Part shown: positions 24,477 through 39,400 of the stretch, in pieces
How the letters are laid out: every line of letters begins with the position of its first letter
How positions within the stretch are numbered: the stretch's first letter is position 1
Source: Solen grandis
Taxonomy: Eukaryota > Mollusca > Bivalvia > Adapedonta > Solenidae
Assembly (NCBI GenBank): GCA_021229015.1
Contig: CM037787.1
Span: 33,428,871-33,492,870, forward strand
DNA: 64,000 bases
Reading direction: 5' to 3'
The notes under the pieces: model-generated
The model's database searches: none
Told to the model about the DNA's origin: nothing
Seen by the model: only the letters and a program-made list of their open reading frames with translations
Made by a program: the position numbers and the translations under genes

Positions 24477-27400
24477 GTAAGTGGCTGATTTTCATTTGAA
24501 CAAATGATATTTTTGTTTTTGTTTTATACCTGTTAAAAAAAATGAGAATCATAGAAAAGAACTAAGGGAAATATTTACTTTGGTACTACAATGCAACCTC
24601 TTCCCCATTAATAGTCTAGACAATATGTCATATTAGATCCTGTTCTAACTAAGTGACTGAAACATTGTAAATCTGTTTATTAAATAACAAAGAAACAATA
24701 TTGAGTATGCATTGTATTGACATTTTAATACTTATAATGGATTGTATCATACTGGATCTGTATTGTTTGTGTTCTTGAGTGTCAAGATTGTATCAGTAAA
24801 GTGGCTTGTGTTTCAGAGAAGGGCTGTGTTCGCCACTGTGTTGAGAACATGCAGAGGGCCCAGGACCTGTCCCCGCTGGACCTGGTCGAGATGTTTGTGA
24901 CTGTGTTCTGTTTCCTGAAGGACTCCAGTGAAGTGTCCCATGTCCTCCTGGATGACTTCAGGTCCTGCCAGGGATATGCATACCTATCAGAGTTTATACT
25001 TAGGTAATAGATGGCTTCAAATTATTTGCCATATTCTGTAGTCAAGGCATCATGATAAATATACATCATGGGAAGTCTGTACCACCATGAGCCAACATGA
25101 TAGACTTGATAAATCTTCGGCATCCTAATAAATCTTTGCAAGGATGATAAATCTGTGTCATTATGATTCTTTACAACCATGATAATTTAGTGTCACCATG
25201 ATAAATCTTTGCAATGATGATAAATATGTACCATCATGATAAATCTTTGCAATGATAATAAATATGTACCATCATGATAAATCTTTGCAATGATGATAAA
25301 TATGTACCATCATGATAAATCTTTGCAATGATAATAAATATGTACCATCATGATAAATCTTTGCAATGATAATAAATATGTACCATCATGATAAATCTTT
25401 GCAATGATGATAAATATGTACCATCATGATAAATCTTTGCAATGATAATAAATATGTACCATCATGATAAATCTTTGCAATGATAATAAATATGTACCAT
25501 CATGATAAATCTTTGCAATGATAATAAATATGTACCATCATGATAAATCTTTGCAATGATGATAAATATGTACCATCATGATAAATCTTTGCAATGATGA
25601 TAAATATGTACCATCATGATAAATCTTTGTAACCTTGATAAATTTGATGCATTATGCTGAACCTTTGCTAATTAGTGCTCATGAGAAATCTTTGCAATGA
25701 TGATAGATCTATGCCATTTGCCAAGATGATAAATCTGTAGCATGATAGATCTTTACAACCATGATAAATATATGCCATTATGACAATATCTCAGAGTACC
25801 TATATTCCTGTCATAGGCTTGAACTAGACACAGCAGAGGAAGCTATACAGGCATTGCGCAATCTTGTTCTCTTGGTTGGTTCCCTGACCACATGTGGCTA
25901 CACTGAGATGAAGCCTCACACTGCCAGTACTGGTTCCCTGTACCAGATCCCTGGTTTTTCACTACCCCAACCTGCTGGTAAAGGTAAGGACACATCCCCA
26001 TTGTTTGTGTTCCATGTCTACATTTGTACTACGTAGTCTGAATTTTTATATGTTGTGAATAACATGGTATTTGTATTTTTCACCTGTATTTATGTTAAAT
26101 GTTGTTTATTTTTATGACTTAAGTTTAAAAATATAACAACAGTCTAGGCATTTAGATATCATTTTGATGTGAATAAATTGTATTTTTGTTTATCATATCC
26201 ATTTTTATTTGCTAGTTACTCTTTATTCTTTAGTAAAATTTAATTTAAAAAAAATGCAGTAGACAGTTTGTAATACATACTCAGTATTTTGCGTTGTGAC
26301 TTTGTTTTCTTTGTGATTTTGCATGAGTCAGTTTAAATGTGAATTACTATGTATTCACATAATAGTAACATTCTCAGTCATCTAACTTGCATGTCTGTTT
26401 ATCTGAAGCTTTTTTCCTTCTCCAAATCTCCTTGTGTTAATCTGTATTCAGACGTACCAATTTCCCTTAGACACAAATGCCATTTAGCAATTATTAGAAT
26501 GTGATTGCATGAGATATTGCCATACCTTACTCATGAGCTGACATTCATGGCCATGTGATTGCTGTGTCCTCTACATACTCTAGGGGTTGTAGGTTCAATT
26601 TTAAGTAATGACAAAAGTCATTAGAATTGTACTGGATCTCCCTTGTGTGGTGCTCAGCATAAGTTTAACCAGTTCCAGGACTGATTGGCCATTTTTCATA
26701 TTAATGTTTCTGGGTATGTGGTATCATGCTACTTGTCTGTGGCATAATGTTGCATTGAGGCGCAGTATACAGGTCTTATGTAGACAAAGTCCCAAATCAG
26801 TAAAATACTGTCTGTGGGACATTAACCCAAGTGATCCACTTATGCTAAAATTAATTGATAGCTAACTGTAGAGCATAAGTTTTTTTTCATCAGAGTAGGA
26901 ATATAACCTCCATTTAGAATGTTTCTCTTCAGTAATTAAAAAGACAGGTCTATTCATATGAATATCATCTATACTAATGAATAGGTTAAGTTTTTGTAAG
27001 CAGTAAACAGTGCAGATATAACAATCCTAGATACAGTGTTATATTGAACCATGTATTAACATGACAGCAATGAACAGTTTCAGATATGAGATGCATTTTA
27101 CTGACATCTGTGTTCAAATGGAACGTGTAGTACTGGATTTCTATTGTAAATAGTGTCGTGAAACAAGCCAGCAATTGTTTCTTAATTACTGTATTTACTG
27201 TTCTATTGTGTTGTTTTTTTCCCTCTACAGATATAGTACATGTGAATGCTAGCCCAAGTTCCAGTTGAGTGTTGTTTTCTCTCTCATTTGTGGTGGTGGT
27301 TTGGTCTACTAATATCACCCATTACCTCATAGGGACATGGCAAACAGAGCAAGCCCAGATCAAACAGCTCATGAAGGAGTTGTGTGATAAGGGTCCCCTG

Positions 27401-30400
27401 TGTTGGTCTCAGATTCTACAAAGTTTGCACAGTGAAGAAAATTCCATTGTTTTATAAACCATTCAAAGTTCAGTAAATTAATATTCATTATGTCAAATTT
27501 GTACATTAATATTCATGAGGTAAAGGGATAATGTAACTGTAGTTTCTGTCTATCTTCTATCATCTTCTGATAGAAAAATCTAAGCTGTCACATAATAACA
27601 CACTCTTTTTCCGGGTTTTAATGCAGTTAACAATATTATGAAAAAATATCTAATAAATGTACCATTTATTAAGAGAAAGTAGATTGAAGTAGTAAAACCT
27701 TGTAGGAATATTGAATGGTTATCTAAGTAGAAAAGTTATGCTGGCAAGTTCTAGCTCACCTGATCACAAAATGGTCAGAGTTAGCTTTAAGGGTTATTGG
27801 ATGTCTGTTGTCTGTTTGTTGTCCATATTAGGTTTAATAACACAACAGAATCTCTATTTCTCAATCAATCTTTATCAAACTTGTTTGTGGTCTTAACAAC
27901 TAAGCTGTGATTGATTATTTGATATACTGGGCCTTTAGTTTCTTAGTTAAGCCCGTTATCTTTCAGACATTGCAATAGTTGATCTTCTTCCTCTTAATAC
28001 TCCAGCTACTACATGTATTGAACAATCACCACTAAACTTGGATACATGGTTAACCCTTTCCCTCATATAGACTCATTTTGACGCACTCAATAGGTATCAC
28101 ATAAAGCCTAATCTGCAGAAAACCACAGTTAAACCTTACCAAATTTAATTACAAAATCCTCATTTCCAGACCACTGAGGAGCAGCGAACAGCATAAAACC
28201 TGATTAACTCGCAGGCTGATCTGGTTTTATGCTGTTCGCATAGGTCTTTTCATGGGGTCCTCTATGAGGGAAAGGGTTAATGTATATGACATTGAAATCT
28301 CAGTCAGGTTTGATTATAGTTGATATCATATCAATAGGTTTGGCAGTAAGACTCACCATTTATAAAACAATAAAAAACAGATTTGTTTATGCTGTTGCAT
28401 CTTCATTTCTTAAGCAAGTGTTATTAAACTTGGAAGCAATATTTTTTGTCATATCATCTTGGCCAGGTTATATAATGGTATAAACTGTATTAGCAATTTC
28501 AAAGTTTCTGAGAAAAATTTATAGATTAGCAGGTGGGTGGGTGTTTGGTTAGATGTTGTAAATAATGCGCTTTATTACACAAAGGCTAAAATTGAAACCA
28601 AACAAAATGTATGTTTTACTATTTAATGAAGTTGACTAGAGTAAAAACTAGAGTTAACTTATAAATAATTTTCAAGCGTAACAACCTCACTGCTGGCAAA
28701 CAACAACAGATTATACATGAGACAGTAACTCCGCGTGTGACTTTCCGCTCAAAGCTTTTGTTGAGTTTTTTTGCCGCGAAATTAAAGTGAGTGAACAGTG
28801 TTTTGCTATATTTACACTGTCTTAACCCTTTCCCTCATATAGACTCATTTTGACGCACTCAATAGGTATCACATAAAGCCTGATCTGCAGAAAACCACAG
28901 TTAAACCTAACCAAATTTAATTACAAAAATCCTCATTTCCAGACCACTGAGGAGCAGCGAACAGCATAAAACCTGATCAGCCTGCGAGTTACTCGCAGGC
29001 TGATCTGGTTTTATGCTGTTCGCATAGGTCTTTTCATGGTGTCCTCTATGAGGGAAAGGGTTAAAATTTGCACAACAGTGCACTGTAATTATCACTACTT
29101 CAAACGGTGTCAATATAAGCATTACCAATATTCATTGCTTCCAACCTATGAATAAAACACAATTTTGCCATGGTAATAAAGTGGCCTATTCGTAACAATA
29201 GCCCCTATTAATGTTAAGGATCAGTGCATAATTTCAAAAATTTGATTCAATGTTTATGAAACTTAGTCAGTAGTTGTATGCATGATGCCCCACATGAGTG
29301 AGAGTATGGGTCATCTGGGATTAAATACAAAGTCATGAACTTCCTGTTTATTAATTACAATAAATTACATTGTTAACACTACAACACTTTTTGAAACTTT
29401 GCTTAGATTGTCTATAAGAGCAGAGCTATAGTACTCAGGTGAGTGAGACTTAGCATCATTCTTTTATTCCTTTGCTTTTAAACTCCGTATCTGTCTCTGA
29501 AATATTAATACAAAAAAGGAAAAAAAAAGTCTTAAAATTTTAAAATGTGATATAAAACTCAACCAAAAAAAAAATGTAAATTTTATCAGCTGAAATTGCT
29601 TTGGAAATATTTTTACAAAATAATTTCCTTGCATGATCAAGTATGATTTTGAGAACATGAATGTGAGTCATAAGGATTATAAAGAGGAACATGTCTTTGC
29701 TTTACCTAAAACTCAAACTTTTTTTACTTGGCATAAGGAAATTGAAGTTATTTTATTTGGCATATTGGCAAAAAACAATGTCATTCACACTAAATCACAT
29801 AATTATATGATACATGTTAGTGCATAGGATTACAGCAAAATGGTTGCAAGTGAAGGATAGACTTCTAGGATGTGTCATTTTTACAGGATATTCAACTGCC
29901 CTAGAGGAAGACCAGAGAAGAATATCAATGCCTTTATTTCTTAAGCTGAGAAGCAGTGTGTATCTTTGATAGCTTGCAGGGTTTAGTATTGCTAGCTTGC
30001 TTGCTTGTAAGTTTCCTATTAGTCGCTTGATTCTCTAGATCTTGTTTCCTGAGGGTTCCAAGGAGACATGAGGAGCATCTTGAGAACCTATTTAATCAGA
30101 CATTTCCTTTAAAATAACTAGATCTTTCAGCACTTTGATTTGCATTATTTGAGCCAGGGGAATTTGATAGAAATGGTAACATTAAAACATTGCCTTAAGT
30201 GATTTACTGCAAAGATTGGCATAAAGATAGGAATACCTCTACCAAAGCACTGAGTGAATGACACTTTATCTTGGGGAATCTCTATGGAGTTTGATAGATT
30301 GGAGGTTCTCAGTGTTTGATAATAAATGTTTAAATGGAAATAAATATTTAGATGAAATAAATGTTCAGGATCTGTATTCTTAAACATCTCAAGTTTTTCA

Positions 30401-33400
30401 TCATTTGCATCTGTTCCTGTTGTAACTTGAAGGAAATTTCAATATTTGACGGAAAAAAAAGAGTATTTTTGGGACAGGCAAGATAGTAAGATGGCATTTT
30501 ACCCTGGTTATGCCCAGTCTGGTGTGTAATATTGATCTTGGGATTGGTAAGGAGACTGAAAAGGTCACTGTGGGTGAATAAATGTCAGGGAGTTGTAATG
30601 AATGGACACTGTCTGTTCATATTATTTTGGTTTGATAAATTTGTAGGGGGAAAAAAGGGGGAAAAGCAGTAGGGTAGGAAATTGCAAAGGAGAAAGACAA
30701 GTGGTTTTCTTTTTCTGTATAATGAATCAGGAAATGAGCATCCAGTGTAGTCATGTGGAGATTCAGAGAAATACTTAACTCCATATGTGTTTGATAAAAA
30801 AGAAAGGTTTAAAATCAATATTTGCCATTGAGAAAATGAAATGTCATGCACGTGAATGATTAAAGGAACATTGAAAATATGGATTTTCCATGAAATCATA
30901 ATGGTTGAAGTAACTTGGATTAACAGAGGAGGTCACCTGATAGATACTGACCTTGACAGTTTTAATTAAACCCCCATCTTTCCCGTTCATAGCTAGTTTA
31001 ACTGCTCATGAATAGAATCAGAAACTGTTGTATTAACCAGGTCAGTCATTGACTACCAGAGTAACCATTTGATAGCCTTTAAGTCAATCACTGGAAAGGT
31101 TAATTGTATCCAGGCAGTGCTTTGTATGATGATCATGCTATCAACAGAATACTATCTCAGTCATTCAAAGCCTGTATCATGCAGTGATTCTGTCATTCAT
31201 TGTAACACTAGAAAATCATGAGCTTGTTGTTGATAAACAGCAAACAGTTTTTTAACCTGATCACTATCTTGCAGGGCAGACTGATTTAGTTTGTATTGTG
31301 ATCTGTCCAATTAATTGAGAATTTAAGAGTCTATATGTCTATATATGCTGCCGGGGGGAGGGGGATATATCTGAAATATATTCCTTGTCTTGGCATGAAA
31401 CTAAAGATAAAATCATGTTCTCTAAATTTTCTGAGATTGCAATTCTTTGTGGATTTCATAACTCTCCTTCATTCATTTAATTTTACTGTATGTGAATGTG
31501 TGTAAGGCATGGTATGCATGTAGAGTTGTTAAGATGTAATGAAGGGATGTGGACCAGTGTATGTTTCAACATGTCACATTTACCACAAGTAAGTTACAAA
31601 TGTTCAGCCAGTGGGGGCTACACTCAAATCACATCTCATTCTCTGTCAGCTCAGTACTTGGAGTGCAACCATTGTTATCAATACTGAGTCTCTATTGCTA
31701 CAATGTTAGAGTGTCCACCCCGGATCTGACAGGAGGTTGTGGGTTTGATCCCTGGCCATTTCATACCAAAGTCATTAAAAATGGTACTTGTGTATCTTGC
31801 TCAGCACATAAGGGTTGTTCCAGGACTGGTTGGCACAGTGTCAGGTTAATGTGTGATGTAATGCTGTCTTTATGGCTCGATATTGCAGTGAGGCAGCACT
31901 GTATCTGTCTTATTTAGAAAAAAAAATCCCCAAATGACTGAAATATTGTTAGGTTGATATTCAACTTAAACAAACTAACATAATGTTACATAACTCTGCT
32001 TATATTAATCCAAGAGTTAACTCCCTTTAAATGTGCTTTTCATAAAGACAGAGGTGCAATTTGAGCATAAAGTGCTTTTAGTGAAATGAGTTCTGTTCTG
32101 GATTTGTTTTGGGTAGTTTTATGCTTATAGACCTACTATATACTATAACAATATATCATGTATTACAAAACTTTTAATGTATATCAAGGGTTTACCATGA
32201 TACATTCTCCATCTTCTTCCATTTCTATAAGTACTTTGAGCAGTTTTGTGGTCAGCCCTTGGTATGCTCTTTTATCAAAATGATGTTCAATAAAACAATA
32301 ATAGGCATATAATTATTATACCCCCACAAATGAAATTTGGGGGGGTATATAGGAGTCACCCTGTCGGTCGGTCGGTCGGTCGGTCGGTCCGTCGGTCCGG
32401 CGGTTGGTCTACAAATATTTGTCCGGAGCATTTCTCCAAAACTACTGTACCTATGTTGATGAAACTTCATAGGTAGATAGACCTTGATGAGAGGAAGTGC
32501 AGTGCATAAGAACCATAACTCTGCATGTATTTTGAAAGGAGTTATTGCCCTTTGTATTTTTAATCTTTTGATTTTGTCCGGAGCATAACTCCAATACTAA
32601 AGTAGCTAGGTTGATGAAACTTCATATGTAGATTGATCTTGATGAGAGGAAGTGCAGTGCACAAGAACCATAACTCTGCATGTATTTTGAAAGGAGTTAT
32701 TGCCCTTTGTTATTTTTAATCTTTTGATTTTGTCCGGAGCATAACTCCAATACTTAAGTAGCTAGGTTGATGAAACTTCATATGTAGATTGATCTTGATG
32801 AGAGGAAGTGCAGTGCACAAGAACCATAACTCTGCTTGTATTTTGAAAGGACTTATTGCCCTTTGTCATTTTTAATCTTTTGATTTTGTCCGGAGCATAA
32901 CTCCAATACTAAAGTAGCTAGGTTGATGAAACTTCATATGTAGATTGATCTTGATGAGAGGAAGTGCAGTGCATAAGAAAACCACAATGTAAATTCTTAA
33001 AGACAGGTTTTTGCAAACAATAAATATGGATGTGAACCATAATTAGACTGCATTTTTATTCTCCTCAGCTACAGATCTGGGGGGCAAATTGTTTTCTTCT
33101 GTGTGTATGTATGTGTGTCTCTCTGTCTGTCTGTCAAAACTTTTTAGCATTGTCCAAAACTTTTGAACCATTGCTCACACTAACTTTAAACCTTACATAC
33201 ATGTAGTCTTACACTCACGCAAACTTTTGAAACTGTATTCCTACACATGACAGACTTCCGGTGTGGGTATTGATCACCTTTAGTGATAATTTTTTTTTTT
33301 GGTATGCTTATAAGCCCAAATCCTATGTGTGAACATTCGTTTTATGTGTCATGTGAATACATCCTGTGTCAAAGATGGGGGTGGGGGTATGAATCACCTT

Positions 33401-36400
33401 CAGTGATAGTTCTAGTTTATAAGCTTTTCTAAATTTTCAGTTTAATTACTGGCAGGAAGTGCTTATATATATCACAAGAATTTAAATTACAAGCTTTTAG
33501 GTTAAGCTTTATAAGCAGTTTTCATAATTTATGAAAAATCTAGCAAATATTGTTAAGAATGTTTAATCAGTTGAATAAGTTTTATTTGTATAATTTACCT
33601 GCCTGAAGTATACTATGTCTGACTTGACAGTGTTTTATTTTCATATAATTGATAAATAATAAACAGGTTTGTCACCCTTTGTCACCCAAAGCTATTATTC
33701 TTAGGAATAATCCTGTCTGAAAAAATCATAAAATAGAATTTCTGACATGGCCCAGATTACCAGGAAATGATATAAATAAAATAAAATTAGCATGAAATAA
33801 ATCTACCCACTTGTGTAATATCAAAAGTATATTAATACGGTAAGACTGCATTATCTGTTCAGATTGAAAATTACTTTATGTGGTCCTCGTCTGGCTTGAT
33901 AAGGATGGACAGTAGAATACAATCATATGTTTGATCAGTTATTGGAATAAGAACCATTATAGAAATATCAGTGTCTTACTTACATTTAAGATACAGGGTC
34001 CTTACTGTCAAAGGAAAATAAATCAAACTTCTGATGGATAGTGTTTCTGCTTTATTGTAAGCACTAAAATTCATGTATGTGAACATTTTTCTTCTTTAAA
34101 GAGTTACTGAAATTCTAGAAATCAGGAATTTTGATGGGTCTTATTCACAAAGCAAATGATTATAGACTTGAGTAAAACATTGACTAGTTTTTGACTTTTA
34201 AGTAAAAGGTCAACTGGTTTGTGACTTAACCCTTTCCCTCATAGAGGATACCATGAAAAGACCTATGCGAACAGCATAAAACCAGATCAGCCTGCGAGTA
34301 ACTCGCAGGCTGATCAGGTTTTATGCTGATCGCTGCTCCTCAGTGGTCTGGTAATGAAGATTTTGTAATTGAATTTGGTAAGGTTTGAGTTTGGCTTTCT
34401 GCAGATCAGGCTTTATGTGGTACCTATTGAGTGCGTCAAAATGAGTCTATATGAGGGAAAGGGTTAAATCTAAATTCGGATACTTCTTAAAGAATATTTC
34501 TGCTATATCAGGCTAATAACTGTAAATGTACATTAAAATATTTCAGAATGTATAGGATTAATAACATTTTACCAGAGTTAAACCAATATCAAGATGGTTT
34601 GTGAATACTGACCAGGTCTCATTAAATGATAGAGTACCCTGTGTTGTATGTTTTGTTATTTGTTAATTGATATGCACACTGCAGTTTAGAAGTAAATTTA
34701 GTTTCATGCAGCAATCTGCATTGCCTGATGAAATGTTATAAAGGATGTTCTCGATTGATATCTGTACTGGTTTTCTGATTTGACGGTTCTACTGGATTTT
34801 TCTTGGCTGTTTAGCATGCTCTGCTGCTAATGATTATCTGATGATGTGGCAAACCCGGCTGGTTCACTGTGCTGATTGTGACATTTGCAGACATGGACAG
34901 ACAGTCTGTAAATACCAGCTAATGAGCCCGGAAATGCTGTAATTACCTCACCAATGTGACAGAATCTGTAATTTAGCAGAGGCTAGAAGTTTATGGAAAT
35001 GTTGTCAGTATTATGTAATGTTGGTGGTTTTGTGCATTAGGGCTACAGACATAGACAGCACAAATGTTGACAAAAGTTGAATACAAATAATGAAAGGGAA
35101 CTGCATTACAATTCATTGCAATGATCATCAATATTATGCCATAGTTGCCAAATATTACTTTCATTTCATTTCTTCTCAGCATTTTGATATTTTTATTTCC
35201 TATTTCGTAAAAAAAAGTTTTTCATAATTGCATTGATTTTTTCTCAGGAGAGTTTCATGCAGCTCATTTTCTTAATCACTTTTTTGGTGTTCCATGCCTT
35301 CATTAATGAGTAAACGAATGCAGAGAATGTCAATAAACTGAGGACGGTGTTGGTGTTTGACCTTGATTAGGGGAAGGCTTAATTGAAAGATCTTGAATCC
35401 TGATTATGGATCATGGTTTGTGCATGGAATGGAAAACAGGGGTGTACTTGGATGAATTCTTTCAGAATATTTAGAAGATATTCTTAATACTTTTGAAAAG
35501 GAGATCTTAAAATATTAAAAACTAATTCTTGATTCTTTTAAAAAGGACACAATAGATTATTAAGAACCAATATTAACTTGACAGATTTTCATTTGTAGGT
35601 TGCTTTACTTTTAAGGCAAGCTTGAGGTATCTAACAATTTTTAATTAATAGAGTGCTATATATAGATTATTCCTTCATTCTTGCTTTGAAATATATTAAT
35701 CATCAGAGGAACAGATTGGCCATGTATTTGGATAATTACTCAGTTAAAAATGGACAAATACCCTGGTACCGATATTTCCAAATTGATGGGTAACAAAACT
35801 TAATTGAAATCTAGGAGACTCAATTAATTCTTTAAATTTTGTCTATCATCACTTGATATGTCTTGGTCAATACCCTGTGCTACTACTGCATAAATTTGCT
35901 ATGACTCACATGTATGAGAGGATTTTCCAACTTTCTTTAGTGACTCTGTGATTCCTGAAATCTAGCTGATGTAGCTGCTCACTGTGTCATGGATATGTCT
36001 GAGCCACTGTGCTATATGCTAGTTGTTAATCTAAAATGTCAGGGTTGCATTTTCTAAATCACTAAATTGTTTTATATGGATGCTCAATTAATATTGAAAA
36101 TAAGGATGTGATACTCAATTGGCCAGTAAAGCTTATTTGTTCCTTTGAATAATGTAACCTTATCATTTAATAATTAATATTAAGGAAGTCTGGAAAAATT
36201 CAGTTCTTCCTATATTACTTTCAGCATCTATCGGCAATTTAACATATGCTCTTTGCAATTATTGATATATCATTTAAGTTTTATTCAAAGTACATGCACA
36301 AGAAGAAATAGTAAGATTAAAATACAAGAAATGTGAGTGCTGTTTTGGCCATGTTCTTTAAATTTAACAACAAAATCAGTAATCAAACATAAATGTACAA

Positions 36401-39400
36401 AAGGAGAATATTTTGTTTAGCCTTAAAAGAATGCTAAGGAGATAAAGCTGGACCTGTGATTGCCTAAGTTGCTATGATTGTTACATAGTTATTATCTTTT
36501 ATTCATAGGTGTAAGTGTGAGAAATCTACAAGCATTCCAAGTACTACAGACAGTCTTTCTGAAGGTAAGCAGGGTTTTTTTATATGCCCATTGAATGATT
36601 GGACATACCAGTATTATGGTATAGCCCTGTCTGTCTATCTGCATAGGGGCCATCTAATGGTAACAATGGTAACAACAGAACAATAGAGAACAGTACATAT
36701 CATTCCGTAATAATATAAGAAGGGTCCATGGCCATTTAAACATCAAAAGAAAATAACAAAAGAATTGGCCCCTTTATTCCAATCTGCATTCAGGTATAGA
36801 TACTTTGGCTATAGGAACAATAGGTAGCATAAATTTCCCTTGATGTCAATCATTCTGTTTTCTCTTGTGTGACTATAATTGGCTCTTATGTGGCTAGAGA
36901 GAACTAAAGATTAGCCACATATATATCCATATATGAGAATGTCCATCTGTCTGTCCATTTGCCTGTCAGTAGACATTTCATTTCCATGCAATAACTTTAT
37001 TATCCATGACATTTGCAACAGCAAAAGTGCTTCCCAATATTAAAAACAGTGCTTTGTACAATGATACCCTCATTTGAATTTCCCTTTAGGCATAGATTTC
37101 TTTGCCTCAGAGATGCTATTGTCCTTTTATTTTGGCATTTAGAAAATGGTCTCTCTCCTCTTACATGCAAAGAAAAAAGTAAAAGGAAAACACATATAGT
37201 ATCTGTTGTGTAGATTAGATAGGTTAACACCTCTCCAGTTATAAGAAGTGAAAATTTAAACTTTGTCTTTTCCATTCATGGCTAGGTCAACTGTTTATGA
37301 ACTGTATCACGAATGAAACATGTTCTTTTTATGTAAACCGGGTCAGCCATTGACTTTCTATTATTGGACTGAGTGTTTGTACCGGATAGCTGTAGGTCAA
37401 TTTAAATGCAAATAAGATTTTTGTTGGGGATCAGAAATATTCAAGACAAAGCAATAGTCTGTCTGATCGCCCTTCTAGAGTGACCTGTATTAGCCTATTG
37501 AGTGTTTGTTGTATATATTGCGATTATAGAAGTGACACAAAGGTATAGATGGTGGTATGGTTTTGTGTTGCAGGCCCAGACGAGCCATCTGTGTAACACA
37601 ATCCTGGATGTGATGAGCAGCATCTACCACCAGGACAACGCCAACTACTTCATCCTGGAGCCACAACACACGCTCTCACAGTTTGCAGAGAGGATACACC
37701 TGAAGTCTCAGGACGTCCAGGTAAGGAGTAACAATTTACCTCATCAATATTCATGTACACATTTCTGCTGTCATGATGAATATTAATTAACTGAGCTTTA
37801 AAGTGTGTAATTATGTCATAATGGAATCAAACATGTCTATTTCCAGTTGGCTTGCGGTAGGTCAGTGGTTCTACCCGGATGCCTCCGTGCATTCGGGGTC
37901 TTCCTCCACCTGTAATTAGCTGGATGTCGCTATATGACTGAAATACTGTCTAAACGACGGTAAACTCAAATAGTCAAGTCAAGTCAAACATATCTATATA
38001 AGGAAAAAGATACAGAGGCTTAATGGTTAGAGTAAATGTATATGTCTAGATTTTATCTGGCACTGACATACTAAGATTGTAAAGAATGTGTTAGAGCTTG
38101 GTGCATAAGAAGCATAAGAAGATGGTAGATTATGGACTGGTTATGTATAAGTGCAATCTTTCTTGTTTGCAATTTGAAATTAGATTATAAAATGTTGGGA
38201 TTTGTTACATTTACAGGAGAAGTTTTTTGAGCTTCTGGAATTCATTGTGTTCAACCTGAACTTTGTGCCATGTAAAGAGCTGATCAGCCTCAGTTTGATA
38301 CTGAAAACCCAGAAGTAAGTCCTCTCTGTAAATTGTTTTGTGCTTTGAAAAGATAATGAAACTAGCATGGTGAGGAGGATTGCACGTGAAAGTAATTGTT
38401 TTCTAATGCAGGAAGATAAAGAAGTAAAAGATATAAAATTCTAGTTTATACAGACAGATCAAGTAATTGAAAAAAGAAATTTTGATATACACAGAGCAAA
38501 AATGATTGTACTAATTGAGAATGGAACAAAAATGTTTGTATAAAATGTTTCTATAACATGATATTATTTTGGATGTATTATTTAGGATGTAGATACTCAA
38601 AACTTGGATATATTGATAAGAATTTCTTAAGATGTAATTTTTAGCACGACTATTCGAAGAATATGAGAGCTATTGTAGCCGTCCTGGTGTTGGCGTCGGC
38701 ATTGGCATTGCAGCTTTTGGTTAAAGTTTTGCGTGCAAGTTACTATCAACCTTATATCTCAATAACCATTTATGGTATTGACTTGAAAGTTTATAAATAT
38801 GTTCAGGGGCATCAGACAACCAAGGTAGATAACTCTTGACTGAATTTAATATGAATTATGGCCCCTTTTTAACTTAGAAATTTTGGTTAAAGTTTTGCAT
38901 GCAATAGAAAATTTGGTTTAAGTTTTGCGTGCAAGCTACTATCTAGTTTGTATCTCAATAACCATTCATGGAATTGACTTGAAAGTTTATGAATATATTT
39001 AGGGGCATCAGACAACCAAGGTAGATAACTCTTGATGGAATATATTACAAATTATGGCCCCTTTTAACTTAGAAATTTTGGTTAAAGTTTTGCATGCAAG
39101 GATACTCTCATGCTAATATCTCAGTATCCAGGCATGCAATTGATTTTAAACATCTTTAATATGTTTAGGGGTATCATACTTTCATGGAAGATTACTCTTG
39201 ATGGAATATGTTACAAGTTATTGCCCCTTTTTAAACTAAGAATTTTGGTTAAATTTTTCATTCAAGCTACTAACCAGCTTATATCTCAGAAATTGCTTGT
39301 GGAATTGACTAGAAAGTAAAGGAGTGTCTTCAGGGGCATCAGAAAACTAAGGAGGATAACTTTTAGAATGAATTTTATACAAATTATGGCCCTTTTCTAA

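Larger units (their letters stand above)
25984..36508 (+). other. WDFY3 10.5-kb intron
   Basis: It contains a SINE S1 at 26550 and another at 31684, repeat G (reverse) at 27336, MITEs at 28050, 28822 and 34226, a Helitron-like element at 32317 and a tail-bearing fragment at 33044-33418. A degenerate family A head (AGCTCACCTGATCACAAAATG) lies near 27750. The stretches 29065-31683 and 34468-36508 show nothing recognisable. No exon was found inside by family similarity. Confidence 0.75.

Noticed and set aside
25227..25644. CRISPR-like regular array
   Set aside because: The 38-bp units are contiguous, without unique spacers, and lie in an intron of a eukaryotic gene; it is a minisatellite.
27231..27340. 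Possible extra WDFY3 exon after a CTCTACAG acceptor-like site
   Set aside because: The frame carried from exon 3 meets a stop quickly and the reading bears no family similarity, while exon 4 at 36509 joins exon 3 perfectly.
31549..31917. 122-codon ORF
   Set aside because: Most of it is SINE S1 sequence read through; it has no conserved protein.
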